The notes under the pieces are model-generated. The model saw nothing but the letters and a program-made list of their open reading frames with translations. It was not told the DNA's origin and made no database searches. Source: Hyphomicrobiales bacterium 4NK60-0047b (GTDB lineage: Bacteria; Pseudomonadota; Alphaproteobacteria; Rhizobiales; HXMU1428-3). From it: a stretch of DNA of 64,000 nucleotides. Shown here piece by piece: positions 1-8,747 of the stretch (position 1 is its first letter; each line of letters starts with the position of its first letter). Made by a program: the position numbers and the translations under genes. Where the stretch lies: the NCBI GenBank assembly GCA_040367435.1, contig BAABWY010000004.1:310001-374000 (forward strand). Direction: 5' to 3'.

Positions 1-288
<288 letters not shown>

Positions 289-386
289 GTTTTTTAGTTT
301 TATATCCTTCTCGTGATCTTCGTGATTTCTTGGGGGATATAATTTTTAGATTAATCCCATTAGATAGAATGAAAAGGGGACCCTTT

Positions 387-1796
387 ATGGCTGATGCAAA
401 TACAGTCTTGGCAAAAATCAAAGACGAAGACATTAAGTTTGTAGACCTTCGTTTTACTGATCCACGTGGTAAAGTTCAGCACGTTACTATGGATGTTAGT
501 GAAGTTAACGAAGATATGTTTTCTGAAGGCGTAGCCTTTGACGGTTCATCGATTGCTGGTTGGAAAGATATTTCTCAATCAGATATGACGCTGATGCCTG
601 ATGTTGATACAGTTCACATTGATCCATTTTTTGCTCAATCAACTCTTGCTGTTTTTTGCGATGTTACTGAGCCAGATACTGGTGAATATTATGAACGCGA
701 TCCACGCGGCATTGCTCGTAAAGCTGAAAACTACCTGAAATCAACAGGTATTGGCGACACGGCTAACTTCGGCCCAGAACCTGAATTTTTCATCTTTGAT
801 GATGTTCGCTTTTCTTCAGACCCATACAATTGTGGTTTTAAACTTGATAGCTCTGAGCTTCCAAGCAACAGCGACACAGAATATGAAATGGGCAACCTTG
901 GTCACCGTCCTCGCACTAAAGGCGGTTACTTCCCAGTTCCTCCAGTTGACTCATGCCAAGACATTCGCTCTGAAATGCTGAGCGTGATGAAAGACATGGG
1001 CGTTGGAGTTGAAAAGCATCACCACGAAGTGGCGTCAGCTCAACACGAACTTGGTATGAAGTTTAACACACTTCTTAAAGTTGCTGACCATGTGCAAATT
1101 TATAAATATGCCGTACACAACGTAGCACATGCTTATGGCAAGTCAGCTACATTTATGCCAAAACCAGTTTTTGGTGATAATGGTACTGGCATGCACGTGC
1201 ACCAATCAATTTGGAAAGACGGCTCACCTGTTTTTGCTGGTAACCAATATGCTGACCTATCTGAGACTTGCCTACATTACATTGGCGGCATCTTGAAGCA
1301 CGCTAAAGTAATTAATGCTTTTGCTAACCCGATTACTAACTCTTACAAGCGTCTTGTGCCTGGTTATGAAGCTCCTGTGCTTCTTGCTTACTCATCACGT
1401 AACCGTTCAGCTTCTTGCCGTATTCCACACGTTGCAAGCCCGAACGGCAAGCGTATTGAAATTCGCTTCCCGGATCCAGCTGCTAACCCATACCTTGCAT
1501 TCTCTGCAATGCTTATGGCTGGCCTTGATGGTATTGAGAACAAGATCAACCCTGGTGACCCAATGGATAAGAACCTTTACGATCTTCCTGCTGAAGAACT
1601 AAAGAGCATTCCAACAGTTTGTGGCTCACTTCGCGAAGCTCTTGAAGAGCTTGATGGCGGCCGAGATTTCTTGAAAAAAGGCGGTGTGTTTACTGACGAT
1701 CAAATCGATGGGTTTATCGAACTAAAAATGGAAGATGTTGAGCGCTTTGAGCTTATGCCTCACCCAGTTGAGTTTGACATGTACTACTCAATCTAA
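387..1796 (+). CDS. glnA: Type I glutamine synthetase
   Basis: Cytosolic dodecameric enzyme that makes glutamine from glutamate, ammonia and ATP; the main ammonium-assimilation step. The ATG at 387 is preceded by GGGGA at 376-380 with good spacing and gives 469 residues, the normal GS-I size; an upstream in-frame start at 330 has no such site. Seen: the beta-grasp N-domain with DGSSIAGW, the GPEPEFF and [11 protein letters not shown] metal and substrate segments, the [19 protein letters not shown] region, and NLYDLP with the adenylylation tyrosine at residue 398 (Tyr397 in E. coli). The enzyme is therefore likely covalently regulated through the adjacent PII protein. It ends at a clear terminator hairpin. 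Confidence 0.97.
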   Translation: MADANTVLAKIKDEDIKFVDLRFTDPRGKVQHVTMDVSEVNEDMFSEGVAFDGSSIAGWKDISQSDMTLMPDVDTVHIDPFFAQSTLAVFCDVTEPDTGEYYERDPRGIARKAENYLKSTGIGDTANFGPEPEFFIFDDVRFSSDPYNCGFKLDSSELPSNSDTEYEMGNLGHRPRTKGGYFPVPPVDSCQDIRSEMLSVMKDMGVGVEKHHHEVASAQHELGMKFNTLLKVADHVQIYKYAVHNVAHAYGKSATFMPKPVFGDNGTGMHVHQSIWKDGSPVFAGNQYADLSETCLHYIGGILKHAKVINAFANPITNSYKRLVPGYEAPVLLAYSSRNRSASCRIPHVASPNGKRIEIRFPDPAANPYLAFSAMLMAGLDGIENKINPGDPMDKNLYDLPAEELKSIPTVCGSLREALEELDGGRDFLKKGGVFTDDQIDGFIELKMEDVERFELMPHPVEFDMYYSI

Positions 1797-1842
1797 GGCA
1801 CCTAGATGCTTTAGTACAAACATCTGATTGACAGATAATTTT

Positions 1843-1875
1843 AAGAGGAGTGGCTTTGGCTGCTCCTCTTTTTTT
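1843..1875 (+). terminator. Rho-independent terminator after glnA
   Basis: An 8-bp stem AAGAGGAG/CTCCTCTT with a 12-nt loop runs straight into a T-run ending at 1875. It lies 46 bp after the glnA stop codon. The T-run is only on the plus strand, so it serves glnBA and not the opposing gene. Confidence 0.85.
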
Positions 1876-1901
1876 AGGAATTGATCTACTGCAAAGACTT
1901 T

Positions 1902-2207
1902 CTAAACAACAACGAACATAATAAAGATCAGGCTAATCACGCTGTAGGCTGCGATATTGTCTTTGTTAATTGATAGCCAGCCGACTATTGTTGCTGGTAC
2001 TTTTAGAAGAAATGAACTTGAAAGCCAGAGACAAATGCTGGAGGCAACTATGCCCCACATCCAGGTGGCCGCATGATGGTTATATTCCGGAGCAAAATCA
2101 CCCGATTGGATGATAACACCGCTTAATAGGGGAATTGAGATGAAAAGTGCCACAATAGAGGTCAACCCTAGCAGCACCAGGAAGGTGTAACGCACTAACT
2201 CAAACAT
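1902..2207 (-). CDS. Small hypothetical membrane protein
   Basis: Not recognised. It encodes 101 residues with three or four hydrophobic segments (about residues 4-28, 46-68 and 80-101) separated by short polar loops, so it should be an inner-membrane protein. An upstream ATG exists at 2219, but the ATG at 2207 is preceded by GGAG with a 6-nt gap (the GGAG itself lies within the longer reading), so 2207 is the better start. It is convergent with glnA and divergent from the universal stress protein. The product ends in a hydrophobic stretch with no cytoplasmic tail. Function unknown. Confidence 0.55.
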   Translation of the reverse strand: MFELVRYTFLVLLGLTSIVALFISIPLLSGVIIQSGDFAPEYNHHAATWMWGIVASSICLWLSSSFLLKVPATIVGWLSINKDNIAAYSVISLIFIMFVVV

Positions 2208-2362
2208 AACTAACTCCATACTATACAGAGCTAGTTTAACGAAAATTCGTTAAAATTTTATATTATTTGTATGTTTAGTTTTTAAGAATTTGCTAACTAT
2301 TTAAGTCTGTTTGATTGTTGCTTACGAGTTTTCTTTACCAATGAACCATAGAGATTGATAAA

Positions 2363-2770
2363 ATGACTGGAATCCTCGTTCCCTTTGATGGATCAAAACA
2401 TTCTCTTAAGGCCTTACATGTGGCCTGCGATTTAGCTGAGAAATATGAAAATAAGTTGTTTCTTTTATATATCATACAACTTGAAGCCCCATTTAAACCG
2501 ACCGATGTGAGCCCTGAGGCTCATAAAGATGCTCAGACCATAATAGGTAAGGCTGCTGCAAAAGCCAAACATCGCCGCGTTGATTTTGATATTTTAGATT
2601 TTGAATATGGTGACCCTGCTACTGGTATACTAACTGCTAGCAAACGCATGAAACCAAGCACTATTGTTATGGGCTGCCGAGGGCTAACGGCAGCTGACGC
2701 GGAAATATTCGGCACAGCCTCACGAACCGTGTTCGAACATGCTGAGTGCACCTGTATTTCAGTTAAGTGA
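2363..2770 (+). CDS. Universal stress protein (UspA family)
   Basis: A single-domain 135-residue Usp protein of the nucleotide-binding alpha/beta fold. It opens with ILVPFDGSKHSLKAL (beta1 and the conserved Asp) and near the C-terminus carries VMGCRGLTAADAEIFGTAS, which fits the ATP-binding G-2x-G-9x-G(S/T) pattern exactly. It is therefore the ATP-binding type rather than the UspA type that lacks the motif. Such proteins are cytosolic, often dimeric, and induced by growth arrest or stress; the specific role here is unknown. It stands alone between a divergent membrane-protein gene and a folded intergenic element. Confidence 0.85.
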   Translation: MTGILVPFDGSKHSLKALHVACDLAEKYENKLFLLYIIQLEAPFKPTDVSPEAHKDAQTIIGKAAAKAKHRRVDFDILDFEYGDPATGILTASKRMKPSTIVMGCRGLTAADAEIFGTASRTVFEHAECTCISVK

Positions 2771-2805
2771 GCTTTATTTTATCTCACGGTCTATTACCAT
2801 TTTGA

Positions 2806-2835
2806 GGCTTCAGATTGCCTACCAGCAACCGCACT
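2806..2835 (+). repeat. Diverged copy of the dispersed palindromic repeat
   Basis: The stretch gcttcagattgcctacca followed by gcaaccgcac matches the units of the arrays at 4404 and 38047 (CTTCAG, stem, CCCACT-like loop, stem, CCGC). One stem position is mismatched here (GATTGC against GCAACC). A second hairpin, ACCGC/GCGGT, overlaps its right end. It lies 37 bp downstream of the universal stress protein gene. Confidence 0.65.
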
Positions 2836-2860
2836 GCTAATAGCGGTGGGCCCTCCGATG

Positions 2861-2928
2861 GGCGGCGTTAACGCCGGGCAGCTCATGCTGCCATGTCCGT
2901 GCTCCTTAAAGGAACACTCCCTTCTTCG
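2861..2928. repeat. Folded intergenic core element, copy 1
   Basis: This 68-bp stretch aligns over its whole length with 4635-4701. Both begin GGCGGC, carry GCCATGTCC in the middle, and end AAAGG..CACTCC..TTCTTCG. Copy 1 has clear hairpins: GGCGTTAACGCC, GGCAGC-TCAT-GCTGCC, and GTGCTCCTT/AAGGAACAC with one mismatch. The rest of the 2771-3034 gap is unexplained except for a further GAAGAC/GTCTTC inverted repeat at about 2930. No ORF covers it. It is a repeated, structured non-coding element of unknown role. Confidence 0.6.
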
Positions 2929-3034
2929 GGAAGACACTTCTGAGACGTCTTCTCAATTCATATTAATGCCGTACGCTCTAGTGAGCTCTTAAAACAACTG
3001 AAAACTCATAGTTACTTCATGAAACGGCCGAAAT

Positions 3035-3068
3035 AAAAAATGCCCCCCTATTTCTAGGAAGGCATTTT
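3035..3068 (-). terminator. Terminator of the cold-shock gene
   Basis: Read on the minus strand, AAAATGCC pairs with GGCATTTT across an inner CTA/TAG pairing and is followed by a T-run. It lies about 55 bp beyond the stop codon of the cold-shock protein gene. Confidence 0.75.
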
Positions 3069-3123
3069 CAATGGTAGTATTGCGAACTCATATGATCATA
3101 CGATCAAGTGAGCTCTAGCAAAA

Positions 3124-3336
3124 TTAGCCCATTTGGATGTTTGTAGCTTGCTTGCCACGACCGCGAGGATCATCTTCGATTTCGAAAGAAACTTTGTCGC
3201 CTTCGTCAACTTGAGAGATGCCAGCACGCTCTAGAGCTGTAATGTGTACGAAAATGTCTTTGCTGCCATCTTCTGGAGTGATAAAGCCGAAGCCTTTAGA
3301 GTGGTTAAAAAATTTAATTGTGCCTTTAGTAGACAT
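3124..3336 (-). CDS. Cold-shock domain protein (CspA family)
   Basis: A 70-residue single OB-fold protein that binds single-stranded RNA and DNA as an RNA chaperone. Both nucleic-acid motifs are present: RNP-1 KGFGFITPEDG and RNP-2 DIFVHI. The length is normal for the family. AGGATCC precedes the ATG. The gene has a long leader (about 190 nt if the promoter proposed at 3528-3563 is right), typical of csp genes controlled after transcription, and its own terminator. The genome probably carries several paralogues, so no specific csp letter is assigned. Confidence 0.93.
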   Translation of the reverse strand: MSTKGTIKFFNHSKGFGFITPEDGSKDIFVHITALERAGISQVDEGDKVSFEIEDDPRGRGKQATNIQMG

Positions 3337-3563
3337 AGTGGGATCCTTTCCCGATAAATATTAAAATTTGACAACTAATCTTCTCGACTTCATGTCTCTC
3401 AATCTTTGAGCGTAACGCCATCAGATTTGCTGTCGTCTCAGATAGTCGGGTAGGGCCAGTCTGTCTAAAAAACAAAATAAGTCTTAACCGTGCGTCTGAA
3501 CAAGTGCTCCACTTGCAAGAAGAGCATATTGAGTGTTTTAAGCGCTCAATATAAACAGTGCAA
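3337..3563 (-). promoter_or_regulatory. Long 5' leader and candidate promoter of the csp gene
   Basis: On the minus strand TTGCAC (3563-3558) and TAAAAC (3540-3535) are 17 nt apart, which would give a transcript start near 3528. An 8-bp inverted repeat ATATTGAG/CTCAATAT at 3526-3552 overlaps the -10 region and could be an operator. The leader of roughly 190 nt has no ORF and is long for this genome; long leaders in csp genes commonly act as temperature-responsive structures. The rest of the gap up to 3818 holds only a weak 61-codon reading frame. Confidence 0.35.
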
Positions 3564-3818
3564 GCTTTACTTTAAAATAATGTCCAGAAACTGAGAAATT
3601 GAGTAATTGTTGAGCAATTCTGCGCCATTTCCCAGAAAAACTCTGAGTTCTGCCCATCAATTATCATGGTTCTATAACAGTCTTGTGAATATGTTATGCA
3701 CTCCGAATTTATGCCATATCCATTTAACAAGCTAACTAGGTGGCGCATTTTCTTCACACTAGCTTCTCAACTGTCTGTTTTTTGCTTTTATAAAGGAGCA
3801 TTATTTACCAGATGGCAC

Positions 3819-4379
3819 TCACGCTGCATCCGTTTTCCATTTGATAGAACAGCCCATTGACGGGATCTGATCTTCTGGCCCTTTTCCTGTTTCGACAACT
3901 TGTTTCATTGCCTCAAACAGGTCTCTTTTCACATCAATTGGGGCAGCTTCTTTACGGCTCTCATCTAGACGGCCTCTGTATTGCAAGCCTAAATTTAAAT
4001 CAAATCCGAAAAAATCAGGTGTGCAAACGGCATCATAAGTTTTGGCGATTTGTTGAGTTTCGTCTTGAAGATAAGGAAATGTAAAACCGTGATCCTTGGC
4101 AAACTCGATCATATTTTCAAAACTGTCTTCTTCATATTCATTGGCATCATTTGCGCAAATGGCCACAACCCCTACGCCCATCCCTTGCAACTCTTTCACA
4201 TCTCTCACAATGCGATCAATGATTGATTTAACATAGGGGCAATGATTACAGATAAACATAACCAACGTTGCTTTTTCACCTTTGATGTCAGACAGTCCAT
4301 AGTCCTTACCATCAGTCCCTTTTAGGGTGAAGTCTGGTGCTTGCCAGCCAAAATTACAAATTGGAGTTACTACAGCCAT
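3819..4379 (-). CDS. Thioredoxin-fold AhpC/TSA-family protein
   Basis: A 186-residue soluble thioredoxin-fold protein. It begins with the peroxiredoxin/TlpA-like APDFTLKGTDGKDYGLSDIKG. The redox motif is C44-N-H-C47-P, a CxxC placed like that of thioredoxins rather than the single peroxidatic Cys of peroxiredoxins. VCTPDFFGFD follows, with a cis-Pro-type TP. It has no signal peptide, so it should act in the cytoplasm as a thiol-disulfide reductase or peroxiredoxin-like enzyme; the substrate is unknown. The start is next to AGAGAGATAG. The palindromic repeat array begins 25 bp upstream and would lie in its 5' untranslated region. Confidence 0.8.
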   Translation of the reverse strand: MAVVTPICNFGWQAPDFTLKGTDGKDYGLSDIKGEKATLVMFICNHCPYVKSIIDRIVRDVKELQGMGVGVVAICANDANEYEEDSFENMIEFAKDHGFTFPYLQDETQQIAKTYDAVCTPDFFGFDLNLGLQYRGRLDESRKEAAPIDVKRDLFEAMKQVVETGKGPEDQIPSMGCSIKWKTDAA

Positions 4380-4403
4380 ATCTATCTCTCTTTTTTAGTG
4401 CGG

Positions 4404-4579
4404 CTTCAGATGCCCACTATGCATCCGCCGCGTTTGTGCGCCTTCAGATGCCCACTATGCATCCGCCGCGTTTGTGCGCCTTCAGATGCCCACTATGCAT
4501 CAGGCGCGTTTGTGCGCCTTCAGATGCCCACAATGCATCAGCCGCGTTTGTGCGCCTTCAGGTTGCCCACTATGCATCC
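4404..4579 (+). repeat. Tandem array of five 38-bp palindromic repeats
   Basis: CTTCAG recurs at 4404, 4442, 4480, 4518 and 4556, exactly 38 bp apart. Each of the first four units contains GATGC-CCACNA-TGCATC, a hairpin with stem GATGC/GCATC and the CCCACT-type loop, flanked by GCG on the left and CGC on the right. The fifth is hybrid: its left arm is GGTTGC and its right arm GCATCC. There are no unique spacers, so it is not CRISPR. Because 38 is not a multiple of three, the long plus-strand frame across it is an artefact. The array directly precedes the start of the minus-strand thioredoxin-fold gene. Confidence 0.95.
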
Positions 4580-4634
4580 CGCTCTTATGTTCTCTCTCGG
4601 CTATTCCATGAGCTGAAGCTTTGGGCCTACGAGA

Positions 4635-4701
4635 GGCGGCACTCGCGCCGGACGACTATGGCGCCATGTCCTAACGCCGAAAAGGCTTCACTCCTTCTTC
4701 G
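4635..4701. repeat. Folded intergenic core element, copy 2
   Basis: This aligns with 2861-2928: GGCGGC start, GCGCCATGTCC centre, AAAAGG..CACTCC-TTCTTCG end. Its inner palindrome is ATGGCGCCAT, flanked by GGAC/GTCC. It lies just after the repeat array. Two imperfect copies of CTCTC..CGGCTATTCCA flank it (about 4594 and 4717). No coding frame is credible. The recurrence of this core next to palindromic repeats at both sites suggests a composite element. Confidence 0.55.
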
Positions 4702-4741
4702 TACCTTGCAGGTTACTTCTCTCAACGGCTATTCCAAGTGC

Positions 4742-4779
4742 TTTTTTAGTGGCACTTCAAATGACTACAAAGCATCCGC
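4742..4779 (+). repeat. Degenerate copy of the palindromic repeat
   Basis: TTTTTTAGTGGCACTTCAAA followed by TGACTACAAAGCATCCGC aligns along its length with the first unit of the 4404 array, including its TTTTTTAGTG lead-in, but the stem has decayed. It lies 16 bp beyond the stop codon of the rhodanese gene. Confidence 0.6.
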
Positions 4780-4795
4780 AATAGGCAACAGCGTT

Positions 4796-5188
4796 TTATT
4801 TACTTACAGGGCCACCGGCTTTGATCCATTCTGAAAACCCACCTTTAATATGAGAGACCGGTTTTAGCCCCATGTCACTTGCCGTTTTCGTTGCTAAAGC
4901 TGAGCGCCAGCCTGATGCACAATGAAAGATGAAATGCTTATCTTCTGCAAATAATGGTTTATGATAAGGGCTATCCGGATCAATCCAAAATTCGAGCATG
5001 CCGCGTGGCACATGCATAGCCCCTTCTATAAAACCTTCTCTTTGGCGCTCTCGTACATCTCTTATGTCTACTATGACAGTGCCCTCATCGCCAATGAGAC
5101 TGATTGCCTCATTGGGCTCAACCTCATTAATTTGGCCTCTTGCATCTGCCACCATGTCTTTGATGTGTTTTGTGATTTTTTGCGACAT
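4796..5188 (-). CDS. Rhodanese-like domain protein
   Basis: A 130-residue single-domain rhodanese. It has the VIVDIRDVRERQREGFIEGA core and the active-site loop C90-A-S-G-W-R-S-A with the persulfide-forming cysteine, so it is potentially a sulfurtransferase. The start at 5188 is chosen because AAGGGA lies 6-7 nt upstream; an in-frame upstream ATG at 5230 lacks a site. It has no signal peptide and should be cytosolic. It is separated by 98 bp from the upstream PEP-mutase-like gene on the same strand. The physiological acceptor is unknown. Confidence 0.9.
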   Translation of the reverse strand: MSQKITKHIKDMVADARGQINEVEPNEAISLIGDEGTVIVDIRDVRERQREGFIEGAMHVPRGMLEFWIDPDSPYHKPLFAEDKHFIFHCASGWRSALATKTASDMGLKPVSHIKGGFSEWIKAGGPVSK

Positions 5189-5286
5189 TTCGTATCCCTT
5201 CATTTTAAAATGAAGAGTACCTATAAACATTCAAATTGTGAAATGTGTTTTGTGTAAGATGTTTGTAAGATTTGCGGCGTGGCTTC

Positions 5287-6150
5287 TTAAAAAGACGCTA
5301 CTTTCGTTTGAGCGCCCACCGTTTCACAAAGAATGTCAGACATATCGTTTTCTGACATGGCATTTTCCAAATGTCCGAACTGACCTGTGGCCATTAGGTT
5401 TTCGGCTTTGTTTTTCATATCGCTAAGCGCTGAGCGCATCAAACCTGTTCCTAATGAAACAGCTGTAATTCCTGCGTCTCTATATTCTGCAAGAGTTGGT
5501 GCATTACCATGACTTACCGTGATCATTAAGGGGCCATTAATCTGTGATTTTAACTGTTGGACGACATCAATATTTTGAAGACCCGGCACGTGAACCAGGT
5601 CAGCACCAGCATTTAGGAATGTGTTTGCTCTTTTAATTGCTTCCTCAAATGGGTTTGCAACCAATGCGCCCATGTGAAGAGCATCTGTTCTTGCAATCAA
5701 GACCAGATCTTTTTTCATTTCCATTGCTGCCATGCGTGCACTTTTGATGCGATTGGCAACTTCCATAACACCAAGCATTTGATGCATACCATCTCGCCCA
5801 CCATCACCTAAAATCACGCCTTTGCCGCCAATGGTTAGCGCCGCCATTACGCCGCGTTTGATATATTGATTTGAACGGTCAAAGCACCCTTCAAGGTCAG
5901 CCATAACTGGTTTTTGGCAATCCCTTATGATGCGTCCGGCGACAACTAAAAGCTCTTCAAGGCCAACCCGTTCACCAGGACGATAACCTTGCGCCCAGGC
6001 ATAGGCAGCTGCTGAAGTCGTGAGGGTTGGAAATCCTGCTTCAACCAGGATACGAGCAGATGCGACATCCCAAACTTCAGGGATAATCAAAGGGGCATCT
6101 GATTGCCATTCGCAACCTAGCATCGTTGCGAGCTCACATCCTTTAATCAC
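5287..6150 (-). CDS. Isocitrate lyase / PEP-mutase superfamily protein
   Basis: A 287-residue TIM-barrel enzyme of the ICL/PEPM superfamily (PF13714 type). Seen: an N-terminal IIPEVWDVASARILVEAGF barrel start, MADLEGCFD in place of the metal-binding DxDxGYG, LIARTDAL, and VHVPGLQ. The isocitrate-lyase catalytic KKCGH loop is absent, so it is not isocitrate lyase; members split C-C or C-P bonds of oxaloacetate-, methylisocitrate- or phosphonopyruvate-like acids. Substrate not predictable. The longest frame starts at a GTG; an in-frame ATG at 6123 is an alternative. Confidence 0.75.
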   Translation of the reverse strand: MIKGCELATMLGCEWQSDAPLIIPEVWDVASARILVEAGFPTLTTSAAAYAWAQGYRPGERVGLEELLVVAGRIIRDCQKPVMADLEGCFDRSNQYIKRGVMAALTIGGKGVILGDGGRDGMHQMLGVMEVANRIKSARMAAMEMKKDLVLIARTDALHMGALVANPFEEAIKRANTFLNAGADLVHVPGLQNIDVVQQLKSQINGPLMITVSHGNAPTLAEYRDAGITAVSLGTGLMRSALSDMKNKAENLMATGQFGHLENAMSENDMSDILCETVGAQTKVASF

Positions 6151-6672
6151 TGCTCTATCCTAATCTTCGAATTTCAGCTAGTTAGCTTGTTACACGAGAT
6201 ATACCTCACATAGGGGGATATTTGCCCCTACAGACAGTTGTCCATCTCAGACAGATATAAAGTCTCGTTCTTTAATCTTATACGGCTATTTTTCTCGATT
6301 CGTACCGAACTGCAAATGATTTGAACAATTTATCCGTTAGTTGGCTGCTAAATGATGCTCAAATATTACTTTTACAAATTTCACTTTTACAAAAATCATA
6401 TCTCAAACAGCCTCTTAAGCTTTTATCCTCTTAGATAACTTGACACTTCTCATTATTGCCCCATCTCAATGGTATGGGTTATCTGGATTGTTTTCGAGGA
6501 ATAAGCTCTAAACTGGTTGTTCTATTAAGACGGATCAACTAGGGACAGTTCAACTAGAGACAATATTACTAAGATCGATGCCCAGATTGCTGGAGAGGTA
6601 AACTAACAATCAAAAAGATTGTTTTTGTTTTCTTTGCTTGATTGGTTTGATAATGAGGGATGAAATCAAATA
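6151..6672. other. Intergenic gap between divergent genes
   Basis: This 522-bp AT-rich spacer separates the minus-strand PEP-mutase-like gene from the plus-strand coiled-coil protein. I see no ORF with a ribosome site, RNA gene or repeat-family copy. Both promoters must lie here but no box stands out. Confidence 0.4.
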
Positions 6673-7971
6673 ATGATTGTACGTAAATTATCTATATTGG
6701 AGCCAATCTTTTCCGGTATCGCACTCTCAACCGTGACGCTATCAAGTGTAATTGCCCTTGTCTTAACTGTTGGTTTCTCAGCCCCTACTGATGCAAAAGA
6801 TCAGAATGACCTGACAACTGAAGTGCAAAAACATAATGATGCACCTCAGGTTAAACGTTCCCTCAATGGAAATGAAGACAAAGAAGCAAAACGTTTATTT
6901 CAGGCTATTTCAAAACTTCTTTCGCAAACAGCTACCCAGCGCCATGCTGCAAACAAGCTTCCTTCTGAAAGTGATTTTCTTGTTTCCCCTTTATGGAGCG
7001 AAACCAAAGAAAGCCGCATGAAAGATGTGCAAGATTTACTTAATGCTGCCCTTGATGTTGTGACTGATGTCCCTTTGGTCACAATCCAAAAGAGAATAGA
7101 CGCCGCGAACGCGCGCATTAATGCTATTGAAAATCAAATTACTGAACTTAGAGAACGCCGCCTTTCTGCCCCCTCTGACGCACTGTTACCCGGCATTTTG
7201 AGTGACACGGTTGCTTCTATTGATGAAGAGATTGCAGATCTAAATAAGCGTATTTCTGAGAACAAAAAAGAAATCACTAAAGCTAAACTAGAAATTCAAT
7301 CGGCTCTTTTTGCTTCTGGTATTGAGGTTACAGGCGACCAGCTGGAACTGCTTCTTGGCTCTGTTCTTGGTGGTGATCTGATTAAAATGGTCGCAGCTTT
7401 TGAAGCGTCTCGAAAAATTGATGAACGACTTGCTGAACTGATGACTGAAGCAGATGGTGAAATAAAAACCTCTCGGCGATATTTTGCGATGCATGCCGCC
7501 CTATTTGCCATGTTGGTTCATGCGCAAAACCATGTCATTGAGAAAATTGATACAGTTTATATGAAACGTATGAGTGCTGTTCTTAAAGACATTAGGCGAG
7601 CGCGTGCAGAGACGCGTAAATTACTCCGTGGACGGAATAGAGACGACCAAGTTCGTGTGTTAAATGCAAATTTAAAAGCTCAGGCCTTTTCAGAACGTGT
7701 TGCGATTTTTTATCGTGATTATTTGAAAACCCAGCGCTCACAACTTGTCAGAGCCAGAGCTCGCAGTAAACGAGACCTTCGAATTGCCGATAACACTTAC
7801 TCAACGGTTGAAGCAAGTTTTCAACTTCGAGCTTTAATTGATGATGCTAAATCTTCGTTTAAAGCTCTTCAAATGCTTGAAGCGCCCGGGTTTGATCAGG
7901 TCTTTAAAAATAAAGAGCTACGTGAAGAATTTGAGAACATTACTGAGAAACTAGCCCCACCTAGTAGTTAA
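6673..7971 (+). CDS. Hypothetical membrane-anchored coiled-coil protein
   Basis: Not recognised as a named family. It encodes 432 residues: an N-terminal hydrophobic segment (about residues 15-36, ending FSAPTDAKD, either a signal peptide or anchor), a charged linker, then mostly alpha-helical sequence with heptad-like stretches (about residues 135-210 and 290-380). The middle stretch around residue 268 has a short hydrophobic AMHAALFAMLVHA. The protein probably acts in the periplasm. It occupies the position just upstream of plsY where many Hyphomicrobiales carry pyrC. Function unknown. Confidence 0.6.
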   Translation: MIVRKLSILEPIFSGIALSTVTLSSVIALVLTVGFSAPTDAKDQNDLTTEVQKHNDAPQVKRSLNGNEDKEAKRLFQAISKLLSQTATQRHAANKLPSESDFLVSPLWSETKESRMKDVQDLLNAALDVVTDVPLVTIQKRIDAANARINAIENQITELRERRLSAPSDALLPGILSDTVASIDEEIADLNKRISENKKEITKAKLEIQSALFASGIEVTGDQLELLLGSVLGGDLIKMVAAFEASRKIDERLAELMTEADGEIKTSRRYFAMHAALFAMLVHAQNHVIEKIDTVYMKRMSAVLKDIRRARAETRKLLRGRNRDDQVRVLNANLKAQAFSERVAIFYRDYLKTQRSQLVRARARSKRDLRIADNTYSTVEASFQLRALIDDAKSSFKALQMLEAPGFDQVFKNKELREEFENITEKLAPPSS

Positions 7972-8138
7972 AGGTTTGTTTTCTTAAGTCGCTTCATTCA
8001 TTTAATGAAGGAGCTATGTATTTCTTATAAAATTCACCGCATTTAATACTTATCACCATATTATGTAAAATTTCTCTTTTCCTTCAGGGCCTTCTCTGAT
8101 TATCTTTGTTTTAAAGCAATCTGTTAGAGGGAAGATTG

Positions 8139-8747
8139 ATGGATCATTGGTTAGTTATTTTATGTTTTTCGGCTTTTGTAGGCTATTTATTTGGATCAAT
8201 TCCTTTTGGCCTAATCATCACAAAGCTTGCAGGTATGGGAGATGTTCGTAATATTGGGTCTGGCAATATTGGCGCAACCAATGTTCTACGTACTGGAAAG
8301 AAACCTTTGGCGGTTCTCACTTTACTTGCCGATATTTTAAAGGGATTTCTTCCAACACTTCTTATCTCCAACAATTATGATTTAATTCCATATGGGCTAA
8401 TTGCTGGTTTTATGGCTTTAATTGGCCATATGTTTCCCATTTGGCTTAAATTTAGGGGTGGTAAAGGCGTTGCGACTTACATAGGTGTTGCATTTGGCTT
8501 TTTCTGGCCATCAGGTCTTTGTTTTATTGTTTTCTGGCTACTCATGGCAGTGATCTTTCGCTATTCGTCTCTTTCGGCCCTGGTAGCTTGCCTTGTCACC
8601 CCTCTTCTCACCTTTTTTATGACAGAAGAAGTTATTGCAACGACACTTTTTGTTATGTCAATCTTGGTCCTTATTCGGCATCGTAGTAACATTGAACGGT
8701 TGATTGCCGGTGAGGAAGATAAAATTGGTCAACAACAAACAAGCTGA
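8139..8747 (+). CDS. plsY: Glycerol-3-phosphate acyltransferase PlsY
   Basis: An integral membrane enzyme that transfers an acyl group from acyl-phosphate to glycerol-3-phosphate, the first step of phospholipid synthesis; it needs PlsX, which is not in the window. The 202 residues have five or more membrane segments and all the signature motifs: SGNIGATNVLRTG, DILKG, GHMFPIWLKFRGGKGVAT and HRSNIERLIAGEE. The start is the ATG at 8139 with GAGGGA 6 nt upstream; a TTG immediately before it is not needed. The 3' end overlaps the dprA start by 23 bp, suggesting translational coupling. Confidence 0.95.
   Translation: MDHWLVILCFSAFVGYLFGSIPFGLIITKLAGMGDVRNIGSGNIGATNVLRTGKKPLAVLTLLADILKGFLPTLLISNNYDLIPYGLIAGFMALIGHMFPIWLKFRGGKGVATYIGVAFGFFWPSGLCFIVFWLLMAVIFRYSSLSALVACLVTPLLTFFMTEEVIATTLFVMSILVLIRHRSNIERLIAGEEDKIGQQQTS

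Noticed and set aside
3572-3757. Minus-strand frame of 61 codons upstream of csp
   Set aside because: Weak ribosome site, no domain, and an AT-rich spacer where such frames arise by chance.
4404-4579. CRISPR array
   Set aside because: Units follow each other directly with no unique spacers, are palindromic, and no cas gene is in the window. The same applies to 38047-38247.
4337-4834. Plus-strand frame of 165 codons
   Set aside because: It starts inside the minus-strand thioredoxin-fold gene and runs through repeats of 38 bp, which shift frame each unit; no ribosome site and no protein-like composition.
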